This document shows, piece by piece, positions 54,566 to 63,095 of a stretch of DNA of 64,000 nt. How positions within the stretch are numbered: position 1 is the stretch's first letter; the number at the start of each line of letters is the position of its first letter. The notes beneath the pieces are model-generated. The model saw nothing but the letters and a program-made list of their open reading frames with translations, was not told the origin of the DNA and searched no databases. Position numbers and translations under genes: made by a program. The stretch is from JAHEFU01 sp041395205. Its GTDB lineage: Bacteria > 4484-113 > JAFGCY01. The DNA is taken from positions 186,001-250,000 of the forward strand of contig JAWLAZ010000003.1 in assembly GCA_041395205.1 (NCBI GenBank). Direction: 5' to 3'.

Positions 54566-54973
54566 TCATTCACCCATCGGCGGAGGCGGGATCGCCCGCT
54601 CATTCTGCGGAATCTCGATCCCCAGCGCCTCCCGGCATTTGTCCCGGTAGAACGCCGCGTCCTTGCGTTCATCCTGATAGACAGCCCTTTCAGACTCGCT
54701 CTTCGCCAGGAATGTTTCGAAGGCCTCGATCGCATCCTCATAGCGCTGCAGCTTGAACAGCGTCAGCGCGCGGCCATAGGCGGCCATCACGCTCTCCGGC
54801 TCAGCCACCAGCGCGGCGTCGAAGTCCGTCAGGGCATTGGCGTAGTCACCCTCGTCATAGGCGCGGAGCCCGCGCTGGTAACTGTCACGCCCCGCCGAGG
54901 GGCAACCCGTTGCCACGAGCATCAGCCCGAGGCAGAACAGTGCAAGGCAAAGCATGCCGATCCTGAATCTCAT
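54566..54973 (-). CDS. Small TPR lipoprotein
   Basis: 135 residues. Signal with lipobox VATGC (C24), then about two TPR units (SYQRGLRAYDEGDYANALTDF and AYGRALTLFKLQRYEDAIEAF) and a Pro-rich C-terminus. TPRs bind protein partners, so this is probably an envelope adaptor. Its start overlaps the ribF stop (ATGA) and has GGAGGAG upstream. Confidence 0.82.
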   Translation of the reverse strand: MRFRIGMLCLALFCLGLMLVATGCPSAGRDSYQRGLRAYDEGDYANALTDFDAALVAEPESVMAAYGRALTLFKLQRYEDAIEAFETFLAKSESERAVYQDERKDAAFYRDKCREALGIEIPQNERAIPPPPMGE

Positions 54974-55977
54974 CGGATCTCCTCCCAGTCCCGGCGCGCG
55001 CTGGCACTCAGCTCCCGCGTGATCCGGATATCTTCCTGCATCGTCCGGCGCAGCTCCTCCGCCGTGGCGAAGTCCTGCCAGTCACGGATCAGGCTGTGGA
55101 AATCCAGCCGCAGCACCTCATCATAGATGTCGCCATCGAAGTCGAGGATATGGCTCTCCACGATCATCGCATCCTCAGGCAGACCCGCGTAGGCCTGGTC
55201 CGCCGTGCCGCTGTCCACCACGCTGCTGCGCGCCCGCGCCAGGTCCATCACCACCACCGCCGCCGGCAGGTACTTGCCCTGCACCAGCGCACTGCCTGCA
55301 TAGATCCCCTCGCGTGGTGCCAGCTTGTCAGCCGGCAGCACCTGGTTGGCAGTCGGGATCTCCAGCTGCTCGCGCCCCAGCCCGCGGCCGCGCACGATCC
55401 GGCTCAGCACGAAGTAGGGATGGCCCAGCAGCTCCGCGGATTCCCGCATCCGGCCCTCTCCCACGTACTGCCTGAGCAGGCTGCTCTTGACTGTATGCTC
55501 TCCCGGGCTGTAGGCCGGCACGATCCGGCAGTCAATCCCGACAGTGCGGCACAACTCACTCAGTCCCGCTTCGCCACTCACCAGATCGCAGCCGATGCTC
55601 GTGTCATATCCAAAGACCGCCGCGCTCAGTTCCGCGAAATGCGCGAGCCCCTTCAGGAACAGCGCAGCACTCTGGCTGCAGACCGACTCGTCATAGCGCA
55701 GCATCAGCACTGCATCCACGCCGGTGCGGCCCAGCGCATAGAGCTTCTCCTCCGGGGTCATCAGGAACTTCCAGTTTCCACCGGGATCGTGATACTGCCT
55801 TGGTGAATTGCTGAAGGTGATCAGCAGCGACTTGGCCTGCCGGACCGCCGCCTCCTCGCGCAGGGCGGCGATCAGGGTCTGGTGTCCGCGGTGCACTCCG
55901 TCGAAGAAGCCCACGCTGATTGCCAGCGGAGCGCCGGCCCACTGCCCCAGTTCGCTGTAGCTGCGCAGGACCTGCAT
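54970..55977 (-). CDS. ribF: Bifunctional riboflavin kinase / FAD synthetase
   Basis: 335 residues. N-terminal FMN adenylyltransferase with SVGFFDGVHRGHQTLI, a TPEEKLYALG segment and GYDTSIGCD in the usual positions; C-terminal riboflavin kinase with RIVRGRGLGREQLEIPTANQ, the PTAN motif that binds ATP/Mg, and IYAGSALV. It turns riboflavin into FMN and then FAD. The central motif normally reading FGxDFRFG is changed to FGYDTSIG, in the adenylyltransferase half. Two bases separate it from smpB. Confidence 0.94.
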   Translation of the reverse strand: MQVLRSYSELGQWAGAPLAISVGFFDGVHRGHQTLIAALREEAAVRQAKSLLITFSNSPRQYHDPGGNWKFLMTPEEKLYALGRTGVDAVLMLRYDESVCSQSAALFLKGLAHFAELSAAVFGYDTSIGCDLVSGEAGLSELCRTVGIDCRIVPAYSPGEHTVKSSLLRQYVGEGRMRESAELLGHPYFVLSRIVRGRGLGREQLEIPTANQVLPADKLAPREGIYAGSALVQGKYLPAAVVVMDLARARSSVVDSGTADQAYAGLPEDAMIVESHILDFDGDIYDEVLRLDFHSLIRDWQDFATAEELRRTMQEDIRITRELSASARRDWEEIR

Positions 55978-55979
55978 GA

Positions 55980-56441
55980 TCAGCCGCGGCGGCCGCTGCG
56001 CTCCAGCTCACGCTTGACGTCGCGTTCCTTGATGCTCGCGCGCTTGTCATACTGGCGCTTGCCCCGCGCCAGGCCGATCAGCAGCTTGACGCGGCCGTTG
56101 ACAAAATAGGCCTTGAGCGGCACGATCGTCAGGCCCTTCTCGATCTTGGAGCGCTGCAGCTTGCGCAGCTCCTGGCGGTGCAGCAGCAGCTTGCGCGGGC
56201 GCACGGCCACATATGTGCGGTGCGTGGAGTTCTTCTCGTAGGGCGGGATGTTGCTCCCCAGCAGGAACAGCTCACCCTCGCGGAAATCGCAGTAGCTGTC
56301 GCGCAGCGTGAAGCCTCCGGTCCGGATGGACTTGGCCTCACTGCCCTCCAGCACGATCCCGGCCTCGATTTCCTCCACGATCTCGTAGTCGTGATAGGCC
56401 TTGCGGTTGCTGATCTGTGGGGTATCCCCGGATTTCTTCAC
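55980..56441 (-). CDS. smpB: SsrA-binding protein SmpB
   Basis: 153 residues. tmRNA partner for rescuing stalled ribosomes. Motifs: NRKAYHDYEIVEEIEAGIVL, GSEAKSIRTGGFTLRDSY, the NIPPYEKNSTHRTY segment, RPRKLLLHRQEL, GLTIVPLKAYFVNGRVKL and a basic C-tail KRQYDKRASIKERD. The GTG at 56441 is chosen because a TATAAT ends 6 bases before it and the family starts there; the frame runs 11 codons further. tmRNA itself is not in the window. Confidence 0.95.
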   Translation of the reverse strand: MKKSGDTPQISNRKAYHDYEIVEEIEAGIVLEGSEAKSIRTGGFTLRDSYCDFREGELFLLGSNIPPYEKNSTHRTYVAVRPRKLLLHRQELRKLQRSKIEKGLTIVPLKAYFVNGRVKLLIGLARGKRQYDKRASIKERDVKRELERSGRRG

Positions 56442-56447
56442 GCCCGG

Positions 56448-56453
56448 ATTATA
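56448..56453 (-). promoter_or_regulatory. Leaderless-type -10 box of the smpB-ribF operon
   Basis: TATAAT on the minus strand, 6 bases before the GTG start. A TTGACG lies 15 bases further upstream. Confidence 0.65.
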
Positions 56454-56502
56454 ACTGACCGCAATCCCCGTCAACGCTGTGTGGAACCTGCGGGCCTGAT
56501 GT

Positions 56503-56508
56503 TAAAAT
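56503..56508 (+). promoter_or_regulatory. -10 box of glnA
   Basis: TAAAAT, 56 bases before the ATG. The predicted leader RNA begins about 56515 and contains the hairpin at 56519-56548. Confidence 0.5.
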
Positions 56509-56518
56509 ACGCGCCAAC

Positions 56519-56548
56519 AAGCCCCCCGGGAATCCTCCCGGCCGGCTT
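56519..56548 (+). promoter_or_regulatory. Hairpin in the glnA leader
   Basis: A 30-base inverted repeat: outer arms AAGCC/GGCTT, a CC-CC internal loop, inner arms CCGGGA/TCCCGG and an ATCC loop. It occupies nearly the whole leader before the GAGGAGAGG ribosome site. A regulatory role is inferred from strength and position. Confidence 0.55.
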
Positions 56549-56564
56549 ACCGAGGAGAGGAACA

Positions 56565-57896
56565 ATGGCCGAGACCTGGACACGGGATTCAATCCTGAAG
56601 TTCGTGCATGACAACAAGGTGGAGTGCATCTGGCACTGGTTCGTCGATCTCGACGGCCACCTCAAGGGATTCGCGATCACTCCCTCCGAGCTGGAGCGCA
56701 GCCTGGAAGCCGGCATGCACTTCGACGGATCGAGCATCAGCGGATTCAACGCGATCGAGGAGAGTGATCTCACGGCGCGTCCGGACCTGTCGACCTTTGC
56801 CGTACTGCCGGCGGCCGCCGGCCAGCCCAGCAGCGTCCGCTTCTTCTGCGACATCGAGAAGCCGGATGGAACTCCCTACGACCGTGACCCGCGCAGCATC
56901 CTGCGCAACGTTGTCAGGAAAGCCTCCGACATGGGCTTCGACAGCTTCATGGGTCCCGAGCTCGAATTCTTCCTCTTCAAGTCAAACAAGAGCCCCGAAC
57001 CGCTGGACTACGGCGGTTACTTCACCGGCCCGCCGGTGGACGGTGGTGTCGCCATCCGTACCGACATCATCAAGCAGTTGCAGGATCTCGGCATCACCGT
57101 TGAATACCAGCACCATGAGGTGGCGGAGAGCCAGCACGAGATTGACCTGCGCTATGACCGCACCATGGCCATCGCCGACCACGCCGTGACCTACAAGTAC
57201 ATCGTCAAATCCGTCGCGGCCCAGCACGGCGCCTATGCCACCTTCATGCCGAAGCCGATCTTCGGCAGCAATGGCAGCGGCATGCACGTCCACCAGTCGC
57301 TCTGGAAGGACGGCAAGAATGCCATGGCTGACAGCAGTGATCCGACCTTCCTCAGCAAGACCGCCAAGCAGTACATCGCCGGCATCCTCAAGTATGCCCA
57401 GGAGTGCTGCCTGTTCTACGCTCCGACCGTCAACAGCTACAAGCGCCTCGTGCCCGGCTATGAGGCCCCGACCTACATCGCCTGGTCCAACCGCAACCGC
57501 AGTGCGATGGTGCGTGTCCCGGCCTTCGCCTTCGGCAGTGAGAACAGCGTGCGCTGCGAGCTGCGCTGCGCCGACACCTCCGCCAACCCATACCTGGCCT
57601 TCGCCTGCATGCTGGGCAGCGGCCTGAAGGGCATCGAGGAGGGTCTGGAGCTGGAGCCCGCCCAGGTTGACAACCTCTACCACATCTCCGAGATGGAGCG
57701 TGAGAAGCGCGGCATCAAGAGCCTGCCCGCCAACCTGCATGAGGCCCTGCACCACACCAAGCGCTCCGAATTCGTGCGTGAGCTGCTCGGCGACAGCCTC
57801 GTTGACAACTATCTCGCGGTCAAGTACAAGGAATTCGACAGCTACCGCCTGGCTGTTACACAGTGGGAGCTGGACCGCTACTTCGGCGTGCTGTAG
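56565..57896 (+). CDS. glnA: Glutamine synthetase, type I (alpha-like)
   Basis: 443 residues. Makes glutamine from glutamate, ammonia and ATP; dodecamer. Motifs: HFDGSSISGF, GPELEFFLF, EVAESQHEIDLRY, ATP signature KPIFGSNGSGMHVHQS (Asp of FGDNGSG replaced by Ser), and WSNRNRSAMVRVP. The short length and C-terminal MEREKRGIKSLPANLHEAL without the adenylylated Tyr motif place it with the GSI-alpha enzymes, which are feedback-regulated, not adenylylated. Strong GAGGAGAGG ribosome site. Stands alone, with a hairpin terminator. Confidence 0.97.
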   Translation: MAETWTRDSILKFVHDNKVECIWHWFVDLDGHLKGFAITPSELERSLEAGMHFDGSSISGFNAIEESDLTARPDLSTFAVLPAAAGQPSSVRFFCDIEKPDGTPYDRDPRSILRNVVRKASDMGFDSFMGPELEFFLFKSNKSPEPLDYGGYFTGPPVDGGVAIRTDIIKQLQDLGITVEYQHHEVAESQHEIDLRYDRTMAIADHAVTYKYIVKSVAAQHGAYATFMPKPIFGSNGSGMHVHQSLWKDGKNAMADSSDPTFLSKTAKQYIAGILKYAQECCLFYAPTVNSYKRLVPGYEAPTYIAWSNRNRSAMVRVPAFAFGSENSVRCELRCADTSANPYLAFACMLGSGLKGIEEGLELEPAQVDNLYHISEMEREKRGIKSLPANLHEALHHTKRSEFVRELLGDSLVDNYLAVKYKEFDSYRLAVTQWELDRYFGVL

Positions 57897-57925
57897 GCTG
57901 CCAGAGTTTCATCCCCGCAAGTTGA

Positions 57926-57952
57926 GAATCCCGGTCCCAGCGGCCGGGATTC
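57926..57952. terminator. Bidirectional terminator hairpin after glnA
   Basis: 9-bp arms GAATCCCGG/CCGGGATTC around a 9-base loop, between convergent genes (glnA and the aldolase-fold gene). Only a short pyrimidine run follows, so it is a moderate terminator. Confidence 0.65.
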
Positions 57953-57959
57953 CTGCTTT

Positions 57960-58571
57960 CTAGCGCTCATGCGGCTGCATCAGCAGCCACTGCTGGGCCC
58001 GGGCCAGGCCCTCGATGGAATCCAGCGCGGCCGGCAGCAGGGAACCGTCCGTCCCGGCGATCACCACCGCCTCGCCTTCCACCAGTACAGCCCCGAAGCT
58101 GCTGCGCCCGAAGGTCCGCCCCACCACTTCCCGTAGCCGCGCCGCCTGGGCATCTGCATCCAGATCCGCGGGCACCAGCGGCACGCTGGCATTGCGGCCC
58201 GCGCTGAAGATCTGCAGGCTGACATTGTGCAGCGGCAGCTCGCGCCCGGCCAGGGCAAAGGACATCGCACCCCAGCCCATGGTCTGCACGCAGCAGCGCC
58301 ATTCCGGGCGGACCGCCAGCATCTCGCGCAGCCAGCGGTTCATGCGGTTCGGCCGTCGGCCGGCCCTTGCCATCGAGGCCTCACCCTCTCCCGGGAAGAG
58401 CACAAGGTCCTCTTCCTTCAGCTCCCACTTCATCAGCTCGCCGGCATTCTCCGGGCTGACGAGGAAGCCGCGCTCATCGCGCAGGGCCACGGCGCCGCCG
58501 CTGCGGTCGAGGTAACCGCTGGCATGCAGCGCCGGGATCAGTTGCAGCATCTTCTTCATCTGGTCAGGCAC
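57960..58571 (-). CDS. Class II aldolase/adducin-fold protein lacking the zinc ligands
   Basis: 203 residues. The N-terminal half follows the class II aldolase family (GYLDRSGGAVALRDERGFLVSPENAGELMKW ending EEDLVLFPGEGE), and the C-terminal FGAVLVEGEAVVIAGTDGSLLPAAL agrees. The family zinc motif HxH is replaced by QTMGW, and no substitute His appears where the third ligand belongs, so it is probably not a functional aldolase. It may be a scaffold or use another chemistry. GTG at 58571 lies 6 bases after TATAAT; the frame extends 22 codons more. Confidence 0.7.
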   Translation of the reverse strand: MPDQMKKMLQLIPALHASGYLDRSGGAVALRDERGFLVSPENAGELMKWELKEEDLVLFPGEGEASMARAGRRPNRMNRWLREMLAVRPEWRCCVQTMGWGAMSFALAGRELPLHNVSLQIFSAGRNASVPLVPADLDADAQAARLREVVGRTFGRSSFGAVLVEGEAVVIAGTDGSLLPAALDSIEGLARAQQWLLMQPHER

Positions 58572-58577
58572 GGGCAG

Positions 58578-58583
58578 ATTATA
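58578..58583 (-). promoter_or_regulatory. Leaderless-type -10 box of the aldolase-fold gene
   Basis: TATAAT on the minus strand, 6 bases before the GTG at 58571. It is divergent from the rfbB box at 58611-58616, 27 bases away, so the two promoters overlap upstream. Confidence 0.6.
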
Positions 58584-58610
58584 CGCCGGGACCGCCCTTC
58601 CCGCCCGGCC

Positions 58611-58616
58611 TATAAT
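58611..58616 (+). promoter_or_regulatory. -10 box of rfbB
   Basis: TATAAT, 23 bases before the ATG at 58640, followed by a GGGAGAGGAG ribosome site. This is a conventional short-leader promoter. Confidence 0.55.
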
Positions 58617-58639
58617 TGAGCCCTGGGAGAGGAGCACAC

Positions 58640-59626
58640 ATGAGGATTCTTGTCACCGGCGGCATGGGCTTCATCGGCAGCAACCTGGTGCTGCGCCTGC
58701 TGGAGCGCGAGCCCGCTGCGCAGATCGTCAACCTGGACAAGCTGACCTACGCCGGCAACCCGCAGAACCTGCGCTCGCTTTCCGCTGAACCGCGCCACCG
58801 ATTCGTGCAGGGTGACATCGCCGACCGCACCCTGGTGGCCGGACTGTTTGCCAGCGGCGGCTTTGACTACGTGCTCAATCTCGCTGCCGAGTCGATGGTG
58901 GACCGCAGCATCGAGGACAGCGAGGTCTTCGTGCGCAGCAATGTGACCGGCACCCAGGTCCTGCTCGACCAGCTCCGCGCCCACCCCGGGACGCGCATGG
59001 TGCAGGTCAGCACTGATGAGGTCTATGGCAGTCTCGGGCCGGACGGCGAGTTCAGTGAGGATTCCCCGCTTGCTCCCAACAATCCCTACAGTGCCACCAA
59101 GACCGCGGCCGACCTGCTCTGCCGCGCCTATCACAACACCTACGGCGTGCAGGTCTGTGTCACGCGCTGCAGCAACAACTATGGCCCGCGCCAGTTCCCC
59201 GAGAAGCTGATCCCGAAGTTCATCGCCTGGGCCCTGGAGGACCGCCGCCTGCCGGTCTTCGGCGACGGACTGCACGTGCGCGACTGGCTGTATGTGGATG
59301 ACCACTGTGACGCCATCAGCGCCGTCATGACAAAAGGCCAGCCGGGCCGCGTCTATAACATCGGAGGCGGCACTGAGTTGCCGAACCTGACGCTCGTGAA
59401 GCTGCTGCTGGAGCGCCTCGGCAAGCCCGAGAGCCTGATCGAGTTCGTGCCGGACCGTCCGGGACATGACCGGCGCTATGCCGTCAACCATGAACGGATC
59501 GCGCTTGAGCTCGGCTGGAATCCGCAGGTGCGCTTCGAGGACGGCATCCGCAGGACGATCGACTGGTACCTGGACAACCAGGCCTGGCTGGCGGCGATTG
59601 CCGATGGCAGCTACCAGTCCGTCTGA
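58640..59626 (+). CDS. rfbB: dTDP-glucose 4,6-dehydratase
   Basis: 328 residues. Extended short-chain dehydrogenase acting on dTDP-glucose in the dTDP-rhamnose and related deoxysugar pathways. N-terminal NAD motif TGGMGFIGSNL, LNLDKLTYAGNPQNL, NLAAESMVDRSI (usual HLAAESHVDRSI), STDEVYG, catalytic YSATK, RCSNNYGPRQFPEKLIP and the substrate segment VFGDGLHVRDWLYVDDH. The ATG at 58640 has a strong ribosome site. rfbA, rfbC and rfbD are not nearby, so the sugar pathway is split. Confidence 0.95.
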   Translation: MRILVTGGMGFIGSNLVLRLLEREPAAQIVNLDKLTYAGNPQNLRSLSAEPRHRFVQGDIADRTLVAGLFASGGFDYVLNLAAESMVDRSIEDSEVFVRSNVTGTQVLLDQLRAHPGTRMVQVSTDEVYGSLGPDGEFSEDSPLAPNNPYSATKTAADLLCRAYHNTYGVQVCVTRCSNNYGPRQFPEKLIPKFIAWALEDRRLPVFGDGLHVRDWLYVDDHCDAISAVMTKGQPGRVYNIGGGTELPNLTLVKLLLERLGKPESLIEFVPDRPGHDRRYAVNHERIALELGWNPQVRFEDGIRRTIDWYLDNQAWLAAIADGSYQSV

Positions 59627-59707
59627 GCTGCAGGCCCTCCGGTTTGCTGTTAATATAGCTCGCCCTGCCGGGGGAAGGCAGGCCGGTATTACAGGAAGTA
59701 CTTGAAC

Positions 59708-62143
59708 ATGCATCATCCAATCCGCTCGCTGTCCTTGCTTTCCGCCATCGCAATGCTGCTGGTGCTCTGTGGCTGCCCGCCTGCCTCTGACGGTGATGGC
59801 AAGGGCACACAGACCGGAGGAAGCGGCGGCACCGGCACCGTTCCCAACGCGGGAGCCGGTGCTGATGGCCAGCCGGACATGTCCGCCCTCTACAATGGCG
59901 ATAACCTGAACTATGAGCGTGTGAACGTTGGCCTCAAGGGTCAGGCTCTCGACATCATCGTTCCGGATGCACCGCTGACCGGCGCGAAATCCGCCAGCAC
60001 ATTCTTCTTCGGGGATTCCCAGGAACCGACCGGGATCTACATGCGCGACCTGCTGAAGGGCACGCGCAGCCAGCTGACAAGCGTGAAGATGATGGACAAG
60101 GGCAGCCTCAACTGCAGCAACGACGGCAGTTTCCTGGCGTATGCGCGACTGCGGGAAATCGGCAACGTGATTGACAATCCGGAGTTCAACTATCCGCCGA
60201 ACGTGGCGGAGCTCTACCGCCTGGAAACGGCAAGCGGCGAGGAAACCAAGCTCTTCGACTTCGGTGGGGACTTCGCCAGCTACCGCAATGACTCGCTCTT
60301 CCCCTTCATCAGTGAGGACGGCGAACGCATCGTCTGCCTGTCATATGACATCAACCGCCTGCTGCTGCAGACCCAGTGCATAGAGTGGCAGAAGCTCTAC
60401 GACCAGGTCATCGAGCGGCGCGGCACCGTCACTGAAGAGGAGCGTGCCGAGGACGACGAGAACATGCGGATCTTCCTGCGCATGGATCACGTTGCACCGG
60501 AACTGCGCAAGGTGGGCTTTGAGGCCACTGCAGAAGTGGCGATTGACGATGTGGCCCTGCGCGCAGTGCAGGATGTCTTCGAGAACAACAAGTATCCGAT
60601 CATGGCCCTGCTGATCTGGGAGAATGGCCAGGCCCGCTCCCAGGTCCTGACTCCGGTTCCCGGCCAGGAACGCTCCCTGCACTTCATCCTTGCCGTCAGT
60701 GGCGACCGGATCCTGATGGGAGCCAATGAGCCGGGAGCTGACCCCACCGAAGCACAGCAGATCTACAGCGTGGATCTCTCCACTGGCCAGCTCTCGGTAT
60801 TCGGCAGCTACCAGGGTGCGCCGAGCCTGATCGAGTTCGATGGCAGCGGCCGGAACCTCGTGGTCGCCTACAACCCCTTCGACCGCCAGAACAAGCGCAT
60901 CGACACCGAGACACACGTACGCATCATGCCAGTCGATGGTTCAGACCCGGTGGATCACAACCTTGGCGCTGACTACTTCGGCTACCTCGATCTCAGCAGC
61001 GATGCCAGCATGCTGGTCGGCCAGAACCGCGATGACCTGTGGCTTTACCGTGTGGATGTCGCCAGCGGCCAGGCCACCAAGCTCAGCGAGCACTTCATTG
61101 ACCTCGACGGGCTGTATCTCGATGGCCCGGGCCAGCATGCCGTATACATCGAAAACGGCATTTCCTTCGTAACTCCCGTGCTCGCGGATCCGCAGTCCAG
61201 TCCGGACTGGGTGGCCGAGTCCTATTTCAGCAATTACCGTGAAAAGGTGCTGGACTTCCTGGAAACTGCCGGCTTCGAGATCCGCGATGACATCGTCCTG
61301 CGCTTTGAGGAACGCACAGGCATGGGTGTGAGTGAAACCAGTATTGAGCTGTCCTATGAGCGCAATCCGCAGGATACCGTACTGTTCCGCTATGACAACA
61401 ATGAAGGCTCCTTCCGGTCCATGTGGGCACCGAATCCAGGCACCCTGAAGCTGCGCGAGGATCTGCGCAGAAGTGACATGGACTACTACGAATGCGAGGA
61501 ACAGGTGCAGGCCCTGCTTGACCGCCTTGGCTGGCAGAACCCGGACACCCGTGAGTCCTGGTACCCGGGAGCAGCGCCGCTTTACGACGGCAAGAGCGAC
61601 AGCTACATCGTCACGGTCCGGGACGGTTACTGGTACGATCCTGCGGAGCAGAAGCACTGGGTCTACAACAGTGAGGCGACCGTCCGCCTGGTTGCCGGCA
61701 GTGGTGATATCGCGGAGATTAATTACCAGGCCTTTGAGCAGCTCCACGACCAGCCGATCCGGGAGGACATCGCGGATGCGGAATTCAACATGCGCAATTA
61801 CCGTAACGAACCGCTGCCAGAAGGTGCGGTGGAATTCGACTTCGAGAACACACGCCTTTTGATCACGGAGAAGAAACCGGATGTCCTTTCCCCCGGTGAC
61901 TACCAGAGCCAGGTTGAGGATCGGATCGTGTATGAGATCAATGCCTATCTGGATGGTGAACTGGTGCTGGGCAGCCTTGTTGATGCAGAGACCTTCGAAA
62001 TGCTGGGACGCCTGTACTATGCACCGCTGGGCATGAACAACCCGAACCAGCCCCTCCCCAACAGAGTCGGCGGCGCGGCGAGCGATCCCGGGGCAAGCCC
62101 GGATGCGGGCATGGCTCCGGATGCCGGGGGTGTGGGTCCCTGA
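59708..62143 (+). CDS. Large lipoprotein with propeller-like repeats, unknown function
   Basis: 811 residues. Signal with lipobox VLCGC, then a Gly/Ser/Thr-rich linker. Residues about 100-500 show TolB/WD40-like blades (GIYMRDLLKGTRSQLT, SFLAYARL, LYRLETASGEETKLFDFGGD, IYSVDLSTGQLSVFGSYQG, LWLYRVDVASGQATKLSEH), so an extracytoplasmic propeller is likely. The C-terminal third is not recognised, and the tail is Pro/Gly/Asp-rich. ATG 59708 is preceded by AGGAAG; a leader hairpin (CCTGCC/GGCAGG) lies at 59664-59682. surE overlaps its stop (TGATG). Confidence 0.78.
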   Translation: MHHPIRSLSLLSAIAMLLVLCGCPPASDGDGKGTQTGGSGGTGTVPNAGAGADGQPDMSALYNGDNLNYERVNVGLKGQALDIIVPDAPLTGAKSASTFFFGDSQEPTGIYMRDLLKGTRSQLTSVKMMDKGSLNCSNDGSFLAYARLREIGNVIDNPEFNYPPNVAELYRLETASGEETKLFDFGGDFASYRNDSLFPFISEDGERIVCLSYDINRLLLQTQCIEWQKLYDQVIERRGTVTEEERAEDDENMRIFLRMDHVAPELRKVGFEATAEVAIDDVALRAVQDVFENNKYPIMALLIWENGQARSQVLTPVPGQERSLHFILAVSGDRILMGANEPGADPTEAQQIYSVDLSTGQLSVFGSYQGAPSLIEFDGSGRNLVVAYNPFDRQNKRIDTETHVRIMPVDGSDPVDHNLGADYFGYLDLSSDASMLVGQNRDDLWLYRVDVASGQATKLSEHFIDLDGLYLDGPGQHAVYIENGISFVTPVLADPQSSPDWVAESYFSNYREKVLDFLETAGFEIRDDIVLRFEERTGMGVSETSIELSYERNPQDTVLFRYDNNEGSFRSMWAPNPGTLKLREDLRRSDMDYYECEEQVQALLDRLGWQNPDTRESWYPGAAPLYDGKSDSYIVTVRDGYWYDPAEQKHWVYNSEATVRLVAGSGDIAEINYQAFEQLHDQPIREDIADAEFNMRNYRNEPLPEGAVEFDFENTRLLITEKKPDVLSPGDYQSQVEDRIVYEINAYLDGELVLGSLVDAETFEMLGRLYYAPLGMNNPNQPLPNRVGGAASDPGASPDAGMAPDAGGVGP

Positions 62144-63072
62144 TGCTGAAGGTACTGGTAACAAATGACGACGGAGTCTGGGCCCCGGGCATCATTGCCA
62201 TCGCCTCGCGCCTGGCACAGCATGCCGAGGTCGTGGTGGTTGCCCCGGAGAAACCGAATTCCGCCCGCAGCCACTGCATCACCCTGCACAAGCCGCTGCG
62301 CCTGAATCGCATGCCCCCCTATGGCCTGGCCCCCGGTGCCGGCAGCCTTGATGTCTATGCCTGCAGCGGCACACCCGTTGACTGCATCGTGCTCGGTGTC
62401 GACCACGTCTGCGCTGATGAGAAGCCGGATCTGGTGATCAGCGGCATCAACGACGGCTACAACGTGGCGGAGGACCTGATCTACAGCGGCACGGTCGGCG
62501 GCGCAGTGGAAGGTGCGATCAACCGCATTCCGGCCTTCTCCATCAGCCAGGGCAGCTTCCCCGGCGTGGACTTCGAGGCCAGTGCTGCACTGGTGGACCT
62601 TGCCATTTCCGCGATCGTGTACGGCAGCAGCTACAGCTGGCACGGCACGCAGCGCGATGAGCTGCAGGAGCGCTCCGGCGAGACCCTGCCAGGCATGCTG
62701 GATTTCGCGGCACTCGACCACGATGGCAACGCGGATTGCTACCCGCAGCCGGGCGAGTGGTGGCCGGAGGGACTTGGCAACCGTCCTTGCATCAATCTCA
62801 ACCTGCCCCGCATACCGGCGGAGTCCATCCGTGGGCTGTGCTGGGCAGTCGCCGGGCAGCGTGACTACATGGATGTCGTGCAGCGCCGTGAGGACCCCTT
62901 CGGACGCGAGTACTTCTGGATCGCTGGAGAACGCGTGCTGATGGAGGAGCAGCCCGGGACGGACACCTGGGCCCTGTCGCGCGGACTGATGTCCGCCACG
63001 CCGATGCTCTATGACCAGACCGCGCATGCCGATCTGGAGCTGCTGCGCAGCCTGCGCGCGAACCACGGCTGA
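62143..63072 (+). CDS. surE: 5'/3'-nucleotidase SurE
   Basis: 309 residues, slightly long for the family (about 250). Metal-dependent nucleoside-monophosphate phosphatase: VLVTNDDGVWAPGI with the metal Asp pair, VVAPEKPNSARSHCITL, SGTPVDCIVLG, LVISGINDGYNVAEDLIYSGTVGGAVEGA. The extra residues lie in the C-terminal half between about 185 and 225. Co-translated with the lipoprotein upstream. Confidence 0.93.
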   Translation: MLKVLVTNDDGVWAPGIIAIASRLAQHAEVVVVAPEKPNSARSHCITLHKPLRLNRMPPYGLAPGAGSLDVYACSGTPVDCIVLGVDHVCADEKPDLVISGINDGYNVAEDLIYSGTVGGAVEGAINRIPAFSISQGSFPGVDFEASAALVDLAISAIVYGSSYSWHGTQRDELQERSGETLPGMLDFAALDHDGNADCYPQPGEWWPEGLGNRPCINLNLPRIPAESIRGLCWAVAGQRDYMDVVQRREDPFGREYFWIAGERVLMEEQPGTDTWALSRGLMSATPMLYDQTAHADLELLRSLRANHG

Positions 63073-63082
63073 GAACACGAGT

Positions 63083-63088
63083 CATAAT
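63083..63088 (+). promoter_or_regulatory. Leaderless-type -10 box of the zinc-ribbon/FHA gene
   Basis: CATAAT, 7 bases before the ATG at 63096. Confidence 0.4.
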
Positions 63089-63095
63089 TAGCGCT

